From Xenorhabdus sp. IM139775 (lineage in GTDB: Bacteria; Pseudomonadota; Gammaproteobacteria; Enterobacterales; Enterobacteriaceae): DNA of 43,769 bases. Below the pieces are notes generated by a model, which was not told the DNA's origin, made no database searches, and saw only the letters and a program-made list of their open reading frames with translations. The translations under genes and the position numbers were made by a program. Below are positions 18,053 to 27,058 of the stretch, piece after piece. The DNA lies in contig NZ_JAQRFK010000026.1 of assembly GCF_028598745.1 (NCBI RefSeq), positions 1 to 43,769 on the forward strand, in the 5' to 3' direction. Each line of letters opens with the position of its first letter. Within the stretch, counting starts at the first letter, position 1.

Positions 18053-18823
18053 TTAATCTTCCGGTATGACGACTTCACAGTAGCAACGGCAATTAGGCAA
18101 CGTGCCCGCATGACCTGTCAGGCCGTCCAGCGTCGGAGGTTTTGCCCATTCGACAAATTGCCCTTCTAGGTGTTTGTGAGAGCTACGAACATCGCCATCA
18201 TGCGCAGTGCGCCAGATATAACCCGAAGAACCTATGGACACTGCCCGCGCCTGTGTCAGTGCGGTCTGTGCCCTGCCTAACTCGGTGCGGGCAATGAGTT
18301 TTGCTCTGGATTCAGCCACGTCACCCGTCTGGGCAATTTCCTGTGAGAACGCCTCATGACGACCGCCAGTGACTACCGATTCAATGGCCTGATTATGGAT
18401 GTCGTACACCCGATCGGCCGCCTCTAGGGGCAACGATTTGATATACCTGATTTGCTCATCGACGATAGAGCGCATCACCTGCCCGACGGGAGTATTGTTC
18501 ACCAGATGGCGCAACTCGTTACTGATTAACTGGCTGCGTTGCCGCCACTCTGTTTCGTTGTGGCGGTTCACATCGAGGGCAAACCGTTGCGCCACTCGTT
18601 GCGCCCACGGTGTAATTAACTCGCTGTAGCTGCCCAGTGCGTCCATGATTTCCGTCACGGAATCATTAGAACCATCGTAAGAACCTTTTACGATTTCGCC
18701 GACCGCTCGCGCTATCTCCCGTAGGCTCGTTCGATACCGGATTTCCGCCTGACGTGACCGGTTCAATGTTTTCACGGTCGAGTTTCGGCGGGGTTTCGGT
18801 TTCCGCATTGTTGATATCCTCAT
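18053..18823 (-). CDS. phage head morphogenesis protein (Mu gpF-like)
   Basis: 256 residues; the C-terminal half carries the Phage_Mu_F signature: RAKLIARTELGRAQTALTQ, GYIWRTAHDGDVRSSH and the ending HAGTLPNCRCYCEVVIPED. It is a minor head protein linked to the portal, possibly ejected. Its 5' end overlaps the portal gene by about 158 bases in another frame. The exact start (18823 or 18808) is unsure. Confidence 0.82.
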   Translation of the reverse strand: MRISTMRKPKPRRNSTVKTLNRSRQAEIRYRTSLREIARAVGEIVKGSYDGSNDSVTEIMDALGSYSELITPWAQRVAQRFALDVNRHNETEWRQRSQLISNELRHLVNNTPVGQVMRSIVDEQIRYIKSLPLEAADRVYDIHNQAIESVVTGGRHEAFSQEIAQTGDVAESRAKLIARTELGRAQTALTQARAVSIGSSGYIWRTAHDGDVRSSHKHLEGQFVEWAKPPTLDGLTGHAGTLPNCRCYCEVVIPED

Positions 18824-20108
18824 CTGTTATCGAGCCACCAATGCCAGTAACGTCTGCCGTTTCGCGAAGGTCGGTCATGGCCGCCTTGAGGTTCATCATG
18901 CCGCTGTCCAGCGCACCATTTAGCGCGTTGACGGTATTCACGGCAATGGTAGAGCGGTCTAGGTCAGACATTTGCCATAACGGATTAAACTCGAATGTAA
19001 AATCGTCCGGCAATGGCTGCTCGAACTCCGAACGGTGCATCACATCCAATAGTCGGCGGATGGGTTGACGCAACCGGCGCTCCTGCTGGGTGCCGATGTT
19101 GTCATAGTAGTTAGCTAAATCCGCGTCACCCGTTGAGAATCCCTGTGGGGACTGCCCAAACAGCCTCACCAGAGGAATACCCACCGCGCCCGCTATTTGC
19201 TCAGCAAACTGTGCTAGTACGTTATCTAGACCACTGAACGAATATTGATGGGTTTCAAACACATCGTTTTTATCCATCAGTGTCATACCCTCGTTACTCT
19301 GGAACTGCCGGATCATGTCCATGTGTTTGAGCAACGCATCCAATCGAACACCGCCCATCGCAATAATTTCACGTAATTTATCGATGCTGTAGGTTCGCAA
19401 ATGTGCCTTATAGACCAACTGCGCCGCGCCGGTTGTGGCACTGTCGAACGCTGTGAGACGGTCATAAATGCGCTCAACTACTGACATGCCCCACTCATTT
19501 TCAGTCTGTGCCTGTTGGTACGGTAACGTAACCCCATCAAACCGTATCAAGCGGCTGTGATGGATTTTCCACGCGGGGATACCTCGCCCCGTGTTTGCGA
19601 TGTTGTAAAATTCCGGCTTGCAAAAATCCTTACCAATCTCTTTGATACGGCGGTTTAAATCAGGTTCCACCTGCCAGCGGTCGAGAGGTAGCAACCCCTT
19701 GAATTTGCCTTTACCGATGGTTTCCGGCCGTAGTGGAGTAAAGGGTGCCTGCCCCTCGATCAGAATTAACCCTACGGCCCCTCCGTAGAGCCGTGACCAT
19801 TTGATGATGTTGTTCAGATTTTCCCACAGTTCCAGCTCATCAAACAGCGATTCCAGTACGCCGCGCGCCATAGGGTCTATCTCAGACGTGATGCTAAACC
19901 CCTTGCGCGTCATATCGTCGGCCACCGAATCCACCGCCGCGCCAACTATCCATGATGAACGGTAGGCATATTCGACCAGCATCCGGTTGCGGCTCGTCCA
20001 GTTCGGGCGGTATGTGGATGCTGAGTGTTGGTTAGGCGTGTTCATCCCCACACGGGCCATCATGTTCTCGTAACTGTCAGCCGTGGGTATTTTGCGATTT
20101 TTCGCCAT
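18666..20108 (-). CDS. portal protein (DUF1073)
   Basis: 480 residues of the DUF1073 portal family. Seen are YRSSWIVGAAVDSVADDMTR near 50, RLYGGAVGLILIEGQ near 105, and GIPLVRLFGQSPQGFSTGDAD near 310. The portal is the dodecameric DNA gate at the capsid vertex. The C-terminal tail is basic (SGRRNRKRFLRWF) and lies in the region shared with the MuF-like gene. The start abuts the terminase stop. Confidence 0.88.
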   Translation of the reverse strand: MAKNRKIPTADSYENMMARVGMNTPNQHSASTYRPNWTSRNRMLVEYAYRSSWIVGAAVDSVADDMTRKGFSITSEIDPMARGVLESLFDELELWENLNNIIKWSRLYGGAVGLILIEGQAPFTPLRPETIGKGKFKGLLPLDRWQVEPDLNRRIKEIGKDFCKPEFYNIANTGRGIPAWKIHHSRLIRFDGVTLPYQQAQTENEWGMSVVERIYDRLTAFDSATTGAAQLVYKAHLRTYSIDKLREIIAMGGVRLDALLKHMDMIRQFQSNEGMTLMDKNDVFETHQYSFSGLDNVLAQFAEQIAGAVGIPLVRLFGQSPQGFSTGDADLANYYDNIGTQQERRLRQPIRRLLDVMHRSEFEQPLPDDFTFEFNPLWQMSDLDRSTIAVNTVNALNGALDSGMMNLKAAMTDLRETADVTGIGGSITDEDINNAETETPPKLDRENIEPVTSGGNPVSNEPTGDSASGRRNRKRFLRWF

Positions 20109-21733
20109 TAACTACCTCGTCCTAATAATTCCCAAATTTCCATCGAGATATCCATAGGGGCGTAAAGGATCATTACTGAGTCCGCCAAGTTGGGCGATTT
20201 CGTGCCATCCGGTTTTTTATTTACAATGATTTTCCCCACACCATTCACCGAATAGGTGGGCTGAGATAACTCGATTATTAATTTGTCTTTTAGTGGCATC
20301 TCGCTGGATATTGATATTAGTTCGTCGGGGTCGTACACATGCCCCTCTTTGACCGCACGGTAGGTTTTCTGAAACCGCGTTCTGAGCGACCACCACGCTT
20401 GGGCTTTAACGTTGGCAAAAAAATCCTTGTTCAATCGCGCCGCGCTAAATGCATCACCCAGCACCGCTTCCCCTTCCGGATCAAACACCGCACCACTGCC
20501 ACGAAATGGCGTCGCGGTGATGGTGTCCATCCTCAGTGCGGTACGTTGGTCATTGATAATACGGGCATCACCCCGTACACCCGCCCCTAGACCGTCACTA
20601 TCGAACCTGAAAGAACCTAACGTATGTGTACTACACCATCCGAAGACGCGTTCAACAGAACCGTAGATATCCGAACCTTTACCCGACCACTCCTCGATAC
20701 CATCCAACAGGAGGCCATGCCGCCAGGAGAACGCATTTTTGTCCTTGCCCTCGTCCGCAACATCCATCGCGCCCATGCGAATACCGGTTGGTTGAATACC
20801 TAACTCGACATGAGCGTCGATCGAAGCCTGTACCCATTCAGACGGGATCAAAATCCCCTCAACTGACGCCTGATAGTTGATATCGACTTCCTGCGCCAGA
20901 GTGATTGGATCAAGTTTTTCCACCTGTTTGGCATACCACGCATCGTCTTTGCGCGGGTCGCCCCGCCAATGGAATGTAAAAACAGAGATACGCCCGCTGT
21001 GCCGCCGTTGGGCAAACGAGTTCGCCATACCGTTCGGCGTTGAAACATCCTGCCGACAGTTGGTCGTGGCAGACAACGACGCATCCACCAGCTCCGGGCG
21101 CTCCAGAAACGCCGATTCATCCACGAAATAGAAAGACGCACGGTCGCCGCGCCCTATGCCGTCGCCAGCCTCCCCGGTTATGACTGAGTCGGTATCAGGG
21201 AACAGAATTCTCAGGTGAGGTGCATGTTTACGCATGTCCCATGTGCCCCTGAACTCCGCTGGGAGTAGGCTGATAAAATTTCGCGCCTTATCAAACAGCG
21301 ACTTGGGCGAGCCGAGTTTATCGACGTACTCTTCTTTTCGGGAGCCGAAACCTGCCGCGACACCCCGGTTGAACAGACAAATCGAGCTGGCCGTTGCGAT
21401 GGTCAGCCAGCTAATGCCCATATCACGGGTTTTTTCGGTAATGCCCGGCTCCTGCGTGCGCCAGCACTCCATGAACCAATCGATCCATTCCTCCTGTCGA
21501 GGGAACAGAATAAACGGAATACGGGCGGGTAACCCTCGCTCGATGTTACGGGGGTCAGCGGTCATGCCCCAGTCAATAATGAATTGCCCCGGATTATCCC
21601 TGTAAAACGCACGCATAGGGGGTAGCAACGCGGGGTTTTGGCGAATACGTTGTAACCGCTCCATTCGCCATTCAAACACCGCGTTGTAATCCGGGTTACG
21701 AAAATCAAACGAAAACGGCACAGGCATAATCAC
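20108..21733 (-). CDS. terminase large subunit
   Basis: 541 residues. The ATPase region has an adenine-motif area ([18 protein letters not shown]), a Walker A variant [10 protein letters not shown] near 103-112 and Walker [12 protein letters not shown] near 200-210. A C-terminal nuclease-like part has [12 protein letters not shown] near 325. The motor cuts and pumps phage DNA into the head. It overlaps the small-subunit gene by four bases. Confidence 0.92.
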   Translation of the reverse strand: MIMPVPFSFDFRNPDYNAVFEWRMERLQRIRQNPALLPPMRAFYRDNPGQFIIDWGMTADPRNIERGLPARIPFILFPRQEEWIDWFMECWRTQEPGITEKTRDMGISWLTIATASSICLFNRGVAAGFGSRKEEYVDKLGSPKSLFDKARNFISLLPAEFRGTWDMRKHAPHLRILFPDTDSVITGEAGDGIGRGDRASFYFVDESAFLERPELVDASLSATTNCRQDVSTPNGMANSFAQRRHSGRISVFTFHWRGDPRKDDAWYAKQVEKLDPITLAQEVDINYQASVEGILIPSEWVQASIDAHVELGIQPTGIRMGAMDVADEGKDKNAFSWRHGLLLDGIEEWSGKGSDIYGSVERVFGWCSTHTLGSFRFDSDGLGAGVRGDARIINDQRTALRMDTITATPFRGSGAVFDPEGEAVLGDAFSAARLNKDFFANVKAQAWWSLRTRFQKTYRAVKEGHVYDPDELISISSEMPLKDKLIIELSQPTYSVNGVGKIIVNKKPDGTKSPNLADSVMILYAPMDISMEIWELLGRGS

Positions 21734-22299
21734 CTCATCATTTTTTTGTAGGCGGCCTCCGCCTGTTCAGGGGTCAATTTCGCCACCTCAATTGGGCCGT
21801 CGTTAGCCCCTGTGAGTTCGTTTTTCACATTCTCGCGGAACGCCTGAACGGACACATGTTTACCCAATAGCTCCAAGTTTTTGACCTTGTCCGGCCATTT
21901 GATCTTTTTGAGGATACCGACCATATCGCGCTCATCTCCCCTGCCCTCGAACATCTCAGCCAGATTGAACCCGCTCAAATATCTGCGCCACGATTCCGGC
22001 CAGTCGGACAACGGTTTGATACTCAGGTCGTTGTTCAGAATGTCAGCCACGTCCATCTGGTCGATTTCAACGAGGCGCATCAGGACATAGCTCGCGTCGA
22101 TTCCCAGTTGTTTATTGCGCGCCGCTTTCAGTTCATCGATCAGCGCGACAACATAGGGTTTCTGCATTAGCTGGTAGCCAATCTCGCTCGCGCGTTTCTG
22201 GCTGTACCCCGCTCTGATCGCTGCCTGTGTTGCATTCAAATCGACCAGATACTCACGGCAAAACGTTTTTTGTTTTGTAGTCATTTTTGTACTGGTCAT
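21730..22299 (-). CDS. terminase small subunit (Terminase_2)
   Basis: 189 residues. [20 protein letters not shown] and [20 protein letters not shown] is the clear N-terminal HTH signature of the Terminase_2 family, which recognises pac/cos DNA. A C-terminal helix probably binds the large subunit. The ATG at 22299 is chosen; the in-frame ATG five codons later is an alternative. Confidence 0.9.
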   Translation of the reverse strand: MTSTKMTTKQKTFCREYLVDLNATQAAIRAGYSQKRASEIGYQLMQKPYVVALIDELKAARNKQLGIDASYVLMRLVEIDQMDVADILNNDLSIKPLSDWPESWRRYLSGFNLAEMFEGRGDERDMVGILKKIKWPDKVKNLELLGKHVSVQAFRENVKNELTGANDGPIEVAKLTPEQAEAAYKKMMR

Positions 22300-22308
22300 A
22301 GCATTTCT

Positions 22309-22758
22309 CTATTTGCATTGTGTTTTGACGTATTCCTGCAACCCCAGAATCATTTGCTCTGAGATGGCAATTCGTTTTCTGAGTAACCAATAATTTCGGA
22401 CAGCGGTGTCTGTAGGTCGGGCGGTGGCTGCATCATCCAAGCCGGAGGGGGCAGTGGTTTTAGGCGCGGGGCATTTGGCTTGGATGTACACCCGCTCAGG
22501 ATGAGCAAGAGCAGCATCCCGTAGCTTATTGATTTCAATCTGGTCATCGGCGATTTTCTGGGTGTGTTTAGTATCCAATTCATGCAGCATTTCAATGTGC
22601 GTGTTCTGGTAGTTGATGGTGTCGGTTAGTTGCTGAATTTCGGTTGCCTGATTGCTGTTGATACCGATCTGTTTTTTGTATCCAGAGCGATATAAAACGG
22701 CCGCAGCTGATGCAACAATCAACGCAACAATAACGCCGTAGGTGAAATTGAATTTCAT
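22309..22758 (-). CDS. Rz: i-spanin (Rz-like)
   Basis: 149 residues with one N-terminal membrane anchor (about 6-23) and a periplasmic coiled coil rich in Gln/Glu (ATEIQQLTDTINYQNTHIEM). It spans the periplasm with Rz1 and fuses inner and outer membranes in the last lysis step. Overlaps the endolysin stop by four bases. The Rz1 gene is nested inside it in another frame, the usual lambdoid arrangement. Confidence 0.85.
   Translation of the reverse strand: MKFNFTYGVIVALIVASAAAVLYRSGYKKQIGINSNQATEIQQLTDTINYQNTHIEMLHELDTKHTQKIADDQIEINKLRDAALAHPERVYIQAKCPAPKTTAPSGLDDAATARPTDTAVRNYWLLRKRIAISEQMILGLQEYVKTQCK
22350..22547 (-). CDS. Rz1: o-spanin lipoprotein (Rz1-like), nested in Rz
   Basis: 65 residues from ATG at 22547, wholly inside the Rz gene in a different frame. 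The signal SYGMLLLLILSGC ends with a lipobox Cys at about 20. The mature protein is short and proline rich (RLKPLPPPAWMMQPPPDLQ), as in Rz1 proteins. Ser-type +2 residue (Thr) agrees with outer-membrane placement. It pairs with Rz through C-termini. Confidence 0.87.
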   Translation of the reverse strand: MTRLKSISYGMLLLLILSGCTSKPNAPRLKPLPPPAWMMQPPPDLQTPLSEIIGYSENELPSQSK

Positions 22759-23291
22759 TCATCCAACCCCCAACATGTCAGTTCCGACTCCTGAGCACGC
22801 CGCTCTACCTGCCCATAACAGCCGTTCGCCTGCCCGTAGGTCTGACGACAGTCACGTCCACCGTCAAAAATCCAACGTTGGATCTCATCACAGGCACCTG
22901 TTTTATCCCCCGCGTTGAGTTTCCGGTAGAACGTGGAGGAAAAACACCGGGCAGGGCCGATGTTGTACGGGCAAAAACTGGCAATGCCCGCTATCTGAGG
23001 TTCAGTCAGCGGCACTCGTACATTGCGTTTAACCCAGTCAATCGCCCGCTGCGCCTCAACCCGATTCAGAGAGTCGCATTGTGCTGCGGTCAGTCTCATG
23101 CCCTGACGAACGGGAGCGCCATCTATCCGTGTCACACCCCGGCAGATGGTCCAGACGCCGCCTGCATCCCGATACGCTGACAGTCGATTACCCTCTTTTT
23201 CATCCAGAAACTGAGAGAGGATGGCCGTGGCACCTACACTGGACAGCACCAATCCAATGACCGCAGCCGTTAATTTACTCGTCTTTTTCAT
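22755..23291 (-). CDS. SAR endolysin, GH24 lysozyme (P21/P1 type)
   Basis: 178 residues. The catalytic triad spacing of GH24 is exact: Glu33, eight residues, Asp42, five residues, Thr48 (EGNRLSAYRDAGGVWT). The N-terminus has a weakly hydrophobic segment (about 7-28) with many Ala/Gly/Ser and no cleavage site, a signal-arrest-release domain that lets Sec export the inactive enzyme. Cys50 near the active site and other Cys residues may govern activation. It pairs with the small holin upstream; overlap 17 bases. Confidence 0.9.
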   Translation of the reverse strand: MKKTSKLTAAVIGLVLSSVGATAILSQFLDEKEGNRLSAYRDAGGVWTICRGVTRIDGAPVRQGMRLTAAQCDSLNRVEAQRAIDWVKRNVRVPLTEPQIAGIASFCPYNIGPARCFSSTFYRKLNAGDKTGACDEIQRWIFDGGRDCRQTYGQANGCYGQVERRAQESELTCWGLDE

Positions 23292-23457
23292 GTTTGCTGA
23301 ATTCCCGGTGTTTGTAGTACCAGTTCACGGCGAATGTTCCCACCGTGCAGATAATGCCGACGACAATCGCCCAATCGTTTAATGACAAAGCACCGAGCAT
23401 AGCTGTAAATGCGCCCCATCCGTAGGCAGTGGGGCTTGTATATTTGTCCATACGCAT
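23275..23457 (-). CDS. class II holin (P21 S-like, pinholin candidate)
   Basis: 60 residues from ATG at 23457 (RBS GGGGTGG). Two membrane helices are visible, AYGWGAFTAMLGAL and WAIVVGIICTVGTFAVNWYY, with a charged C-terminus. The start reads Met-Arg-Met-Asp-Lys, with Met codons at positions 1 and 3, recalling the dual-start Met-Lys-Ser-Met-Asp-Lys of P21 holin. Paired with a SAR endolysin, a pinholin that only depolarises the membrane is likely. The longer reading to 23484 has no support. Confidence 0.82.
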   Translation of the reverse strand: MRMDKYTSPTAYGWGAFTAMLGALSLNDWAIVVGIICTVGTFAVNWYYKHREFSKHEKDE

Positions 23458-23484
23458 ATTCCACCCCACTGACGGAGTGACCAT

Positions 23485-23869
23485 TAGGTGTGTTGATCGG
23501 GAAAGCCCTCAGAATCGAGGGTGGTAGATAATTTGTTAAAAACGAGGTCTATTTAACATAATGGTCATTATGCGCACCCGAGGTTTGCAACTCAGGCAAA
23601 AAACGATGCCAAATCCCTAAAAGCGCAACTTTTCTCGCCCATAATAGCCGTATTTTTGCCATAACATTTTGTTAACAAATAGCCGCTATTGAGGTTCGGG
23701 CAAATCTCGATGGCTACGCTGTGTTTTTCCCGTTTTCGTTTTTCAGGCAAAAAGAAAGGCGCTCGAAGTTGGGCGCCTTTTCTCAGGATACAAAAAACCA
23801 TTTTTAGCACAATAGCACACTTTTTGCGGCCCGCACTAACGTTTAGCAACCGACTGATTGTTTTTTAGC
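23485..23869 (-). promoter_or_regulatory. late leader: Q-dependent promoter/terminator region
   Basis: No supported gene. Directly after the antiterminator gene a minus-strand extended -10 (TGC-TATTGT at 23817-23809) may be the late promoter, though its -35 is poor. A terminator follows within 30-60 bases. A 16-bp palindrome (CATAATG-GT-CATTATG, 23557-23572) and AATAGC-C-GCTATT in the middle have unknown roles. The order Q gene, promoter, terminator, lysis genes matches lambdoid late control. Confidence 0.55.
23750..23781 (-). terminator. early-stop terminator in the late leader (tR'-like)
   Basis: Minus-strand 8-bp stem AAAGGCGC/GCGCCTTT followed by CTTTTTG. It would block late transcription unless modified by the Q-like protein. 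Confidence 0.75.
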
Positions 23870-24238
23870 CTATAAATCCATATCTAATTGAATATTAAGC
23901 ATATATAGACAACCCTCAATAAAACTCTCCCCGCGTTGTATCCGGTGCCTGACCTCTTTTTCATTCGTCTCAAATCGGCGTGCAATCTCGCGTTTGGAGC
24001 GCCCCAACTGGTAGTGCTGTTTGATGTACTCTAGTTCGTCATGTCTTCCCGTTGCCTGTAGCCGTGCTACGCAGAGATCGACGATCAGCCCGTCCTCGTC
24101 GCTGCATGTTAGCCGGTTGTCGCCACTGGCAGAGACCAGCCCGCTAAAACCCGCCGCGACAGGCGACCAGCCGACGCGAGTCGATTCGTTGGTTGACCAA
24201 CCGCCCCACCGTACTAAAACCTGTTGAATATCTCGCAT
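23870..24238 (-). CDS. phage antitermination protein Q (PF06530 type)
   Basis: 122 residues. MRDIQQVLVRWGGWSTNEST, then RLTCSDEDGLIVDLCVARL and a C-terminal sigma-like HTH (YQLGRSKREIARRFETNEKE) with the ending GESFIEGCLYML, are the family signature. It modifies RNA polymerase at the late promoter so that it passes terminators. This agrees with the terminator just downstream and with two more inside the baseplate operon. Confidence 0.9.
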   Translation of the reverse strand: MRDIQQVLVRWGGWSTNESTRVGWSPVAAGFSGLVSASGDNRLTCSDEDGLIVDLCVARLQATGRHDELEYIKQHYQLGRSKREIARRFETNEKEVRHRIQRGESFIEGCLYMLNIQLDMDL

Positions 24239-24365
24239 AGAATTTTGCCCTGTAGTTTCGTGTATCCTGAAAATTTTTCACTGGAAGCCGTCGCGCCTAC
24301 GTGTCTGTGTGGTGCTCGCGAAAGCAAATCGCGAAGTGCTAGCATCTAAGTGGTTGATTATTAAA
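24239..24365. other. non-coding spacer between Q gene and repeat cluster
   Basis: No supported gene. It includes a short inverted/direct pair of TCGCGA around 24318-24340 (CTCGCGAAAG, ATCGCGAAG) that may belong to the origin. Confidence 0.5.
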
Positions 24366-24540
24366 GGTGTACCAACCTGTAGCCGCCTGTACCATCTATT
24401 TCTTAACCTTTCCTATAAGCGCCTTATATATATAATGGGGTAGTTAACCACAAGGTTGGTACAGTTGGTACAGTTGGGACTTGCCTTATAAATCAATAAG
24501 TTTAAGTGTACCAACCTACGTTCTCCGGTTGGTACAGGTT
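24366..24540. repeat. iteron-like repeat cluster with AT-rich stretch, candidate phage replication origin
   Basis: The core GTACCAACCT or its complement AGGTTGGTAC occurs at 24369-24378, 24453-24462, 24508-24517 and (GGTTGGTAC) 24527-24535; partial copies lie at 24387-24394, 24464-24472 and 24473-24480. The 9-mer GTTGGTACA is tandem at 24455-24472. The last two copies form a perfect 10-bp inverted repeat. An AT-rich stretch (24411-24436) lies within. Repeats beside a primase/helicase gene are typical of origins; this assignment is inference. Confidence 0.62.
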
Positions 24541-24541
24541 G

Positions 24542-26710
24542 TTACACTGGCTCAAAAATTCGCGTAACTTTCCCGTCAACACGTCGCTGAACACGTTTAA
24601 AACCACACGATTGTAAAACATTGCTGATTCTCATCTCCTCGCGCTTGGTGATCCGCGATGACTCAAAATTCAGCGCTTCACGTAAAACGTCACTTGCGCG
24701 TAAAAATCCGCGCGTTCGTGGCTGTTCACCTGTCATCAAATCGGGTTCGTCTAACCACCTCTCGACAATTTCCAGCCACGCGTCCCTAATCTGGTACTGG
24801 TCATGCACTGTCACCGCTAACCTTTCTGCCTCGCTGAATTGGATACCCGTCTGTTTAAATGTTTCTCTCGCCTCCGCCCACAGCAGCAACAAATCGTCTT
24901 TAATCGCCGCGAGGTTTATTTTAGTAACCTCAACGGGAGTCCACCGACGGTTGCCGGTATCATCCCCTAAAAATTCTCTTTTATTGGTCGTACCGAAGAA
25001 CAACAACCGTCGAGGGAACTGAATAGCGAATTCACGGTACTTAGGCACCCAGTTCTCATGGGTACGGGTGACCAGAGCCTTGATACTTTCTTGCTCTTTG
25101 GTGTTCAGCCCGCGTAATTCGCTGATTTCCGCAACTAAGCGCCCGCGCATCTTGCGCGCCAAATCGTCATCTTTTTCGGCAAAACTGACCTCGGTATGAA
25201 ACGCGGGAGCCGGCGAGAGCGCCGCCACGCCGGACGATTTACCACAACCTTGCTCCCCGACCAAAATCGGTACAATATCGGCTTTACAACCGGGGTCGAG
25301 AACGCGCCCCGCTAATGCCGTCCACGTGTACATAGATACCGCACGGGTATACGGCGTATCCTCAGTACCAAAATGGGTGTGGTAAAAACGCTCGATACGG
25401 GGTACGCCGTCCCATTCCAAACTGTTGAGCCACTCGATAGCCGAGTCGAACGGTTGTTCATCTGCCACCAGCAGCACAACATCGCGCACTAATTCACGCC
25501 CGACGGGTTTGAACCCCTTATTTTCCAATGTGATGCGCAGGCGCGAATACTCAGCATCATTGAATGACTGCCACTGAACCGTACCCGTTGGGGTAAGCAT
25601 GATTTCGTCCCTGAATTGGTCAAACCGAATTTCGATACCAACAAAATCAGGCCGCATCACCGCTTTGAATGTGTTTTCTATGGTAGCCTCGATTTGCCCC
25701 CATTTATCGCGTTTGAACGCCGGTAACGGCGCGGATTCTGCCACCTCGGTAGACGTTAAATCCTCAAAATCATCTTTGCCGAAACCGATAGCGTTACGAA
25801 AATCGCCGTCATTACGATGTGCGCATGAACCGTGCTGGCATTTGAAATGGCCCTGTTCGAACCCGCCCGTACCTGCCGGAAAATACGCCGTACTGGTGGG
25901 GCCGCTGTCAATGCTGTGCCCATCTGCAAACGGGCATGTGATATAACGCTCCCCGTTTTTACCCGATGTCAATGTATGCCCGTTCGCGTCCAGATAATCG
26001 GCGGTTTCGTCAGTTGCGTTAGGCGTAGACAGGCTACGATCACGCAACGCGCCAGTGATATTTGCCCTAGTGGAACCAACAACGGGCAGATGTTCGGACA
26101 ACGCCGACCACAGCATTTCTAACTGTTCAGGCGTGATTGCGAGCGGCTCACCGGGCAGACCGCCGTCCCATTGGATGCGTGCACCGCTGGGATGAGTGCC
26201 CGCCGCAACAAATTGCTGACCCTCGGCCAGCAGCTCAATAATACCGAGTTCGCCCTCCAGACGATGGATGCGTTTACGGTACTCGCCCTCAACGGCCAGC
26301 AGGTACAGGCATTTGTTAGAGTTGTTACGGTAACGGCGCGGGGGTAGTTCGCCGAACACATTGACCAACAGCGTCTGGATTTGGGCGTGTATGCCTGCGT
26401 CATCGCTATCGCAATCCAGCCCTAACTGCCCCCGACCGGTGAGCATACAAATGCCATAATCAGGCTCGTTAGCCCACGTAATAATTTCGGAATCGGTCGC
26501 GATCTTTTCCGTCCATTTAGGGATGCCGACTACATGTCGTGAACGATTGTAACGGCTAGGTGTCTTGCCAATGCTTTTCAGTGATGAATCAGGGGAGACT
26601 GTCGCACCGGGGTTACATACAACGGGTAGCATTCTATCTGTAAAGCCCTGAATCAGATCGAGGTGGAACCACTCGTCTTGGGTAGCTCCCCATTGTTTTT
26701 GTTCTGACAT
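24542..26710 (-). CDS. primase-helicase: Prim-Pol plus VirE/VapE ATPase
   Basis: 722 residues. The N-terminal domain has a Prim-Pol-like acidic motif (GLDCDSDD, Asp99/Asp101). A zinc-ribbon-like stretch (YITCPFADGHS, then FKCQHGSCAH) lies near 258-300. The C-terminal half is a VirE/VapE-type SF3-like ATPase with Walker A GEQGCGKSSG near 483, VAEISEL as Walker B, and GNRRWTPVEV. It probably unwinds and primes at the adjoining repeat cluster. It is co-transcribed with the Cro-like gene 14 bases upstream. Confidence 0.88.
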   Translation of the reverse strand: MSEQKQWGATQDEWFHLDLIQGFTDRMLPVVCNPGATVSPDSSLKSIGKTPSRYNRSRHVVGIPKWTEKIATDSEIITWANEPDYGICMLTGRGQLGLDCDSDDAGIHAQIQTLLVNVFGELPPRRYRNNSNKCLYLLAVEGEYRKRIHRLEGELGIIELLAEGQQFVAAGTHPSGARIQWDGGLPGEPLAITPEQLEMLWSALSEHLPVVGSTRANITGALRDRSLSTPNATDETADYLDANGHTLTSGKNGERYITCPFADGHSIDSGPTSTAYFPAGTGGFEQGHFKCQHGSCAHRNDGDFRNAIGFGKDDFEDLTSTEVAESAPLPAFKRDKWGQIEATIENTFKAVMRPDFVGIEIRFDQFRDEIMLTPTGTVQWQSFNDAEYSRLRITLENKGFKPVGRELVRDVVLLVADEQPFDSAIEWLNSLEWDGVPRIERFYHTHFGTEDTPYTRAVSMYTWTALAGRVLDPGCKADIVPILVGEQGCGKSSGVAALSPAPAFHTEVSFAEKDDDLARKMRGRLVAEISELRGLNTKEQESIKALVTRTHENWVPKYREFAIQFPRRLLFFGTTNKREFLGDDTGNRRWTPVEVTKINLAAIKDDLLLLWAEARETFKQTGIQFSEAERLAVTVHDQYQIRDAWLEIVERWLDEPDLMTGEQPRTRGFLRASDVLREALNFESSRITKREEMRISNVLQSCGFKRVQRRVDGKVTRIFEPV

Positions 26711-26724
26711 ATGCGTATGTCCTG

Positions 26725-26922
26725 TTATTTTTTGGCTACAAATTCGGTGTAAAAACGCTCAATAGACCTAGCGGTAGATAAACGGGGGTTAGGACTGACA
26801 CCCGTCAAAATCCGGCTCAACGACGGCTGGCTAACCCCTGTGTGTGAGGCTAGCTGGGCTTGGGTAAATCCAGCATCTATAATTTTTTTAATCAATTCTT
26901 GTGGGTGAAATTCGTGCATCAT
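26725..26922 (-). CDS. Cro-like repressor
   Basis: 65 residues (start 26922 or the next codon at 26919). A single helix-turn-helix is clear: GFTQAQLASHTGVSQPSLSR. No other domain, as for Cro proteins. It is divergent from the CI-like gene and is the first gene of the leftward early operon, so it likely lowers repressor synthesis during lytic growth. Confidence 0.85.
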   Translation of the reverse strand: MMHEFHPQELIKKIIDAGFTQAQLASHTGVSQPSLSRILTGVSPNPRLSTARSIERFYTEFVAKK

Positions 26923-27058
26923 CGCGCTCCTATTTATTAGATGAGCCTAAACTATACGTAAACGAATTATATATCAATACTGGAATGTATCGAAAAAAAC
27001 TCTAATATATGCGTAACTGCATAATTGATTAAAAATAGCGCGAACGAGGGTCTAGAAA
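26923..27058. promoter_or_regulatory. immunity switch: divergent cro/cI promoters and operators
   Basis: 136 bases between divergent repressor genes. Two related 14-mers, ATACGTAAACGAAT (26954-26967) and ATGCGTAACTGCAT (27009-27022), agree at 10 of 14 positions. The second lies in a 5-bp dyad TATGC/GCATA and is a plausible operator. A leftward -10 TATAAT is visible around 26967-26972. Exact promoters are not certain. Confidence 0.55.

Noticed and set aside
23592-23849. 85-residue minus-strand ORF in the late leader
   Set aside because: It covers the terminator and promoter region, has no RBS and no protein-like composition; regulatory DNA explains the stretch.
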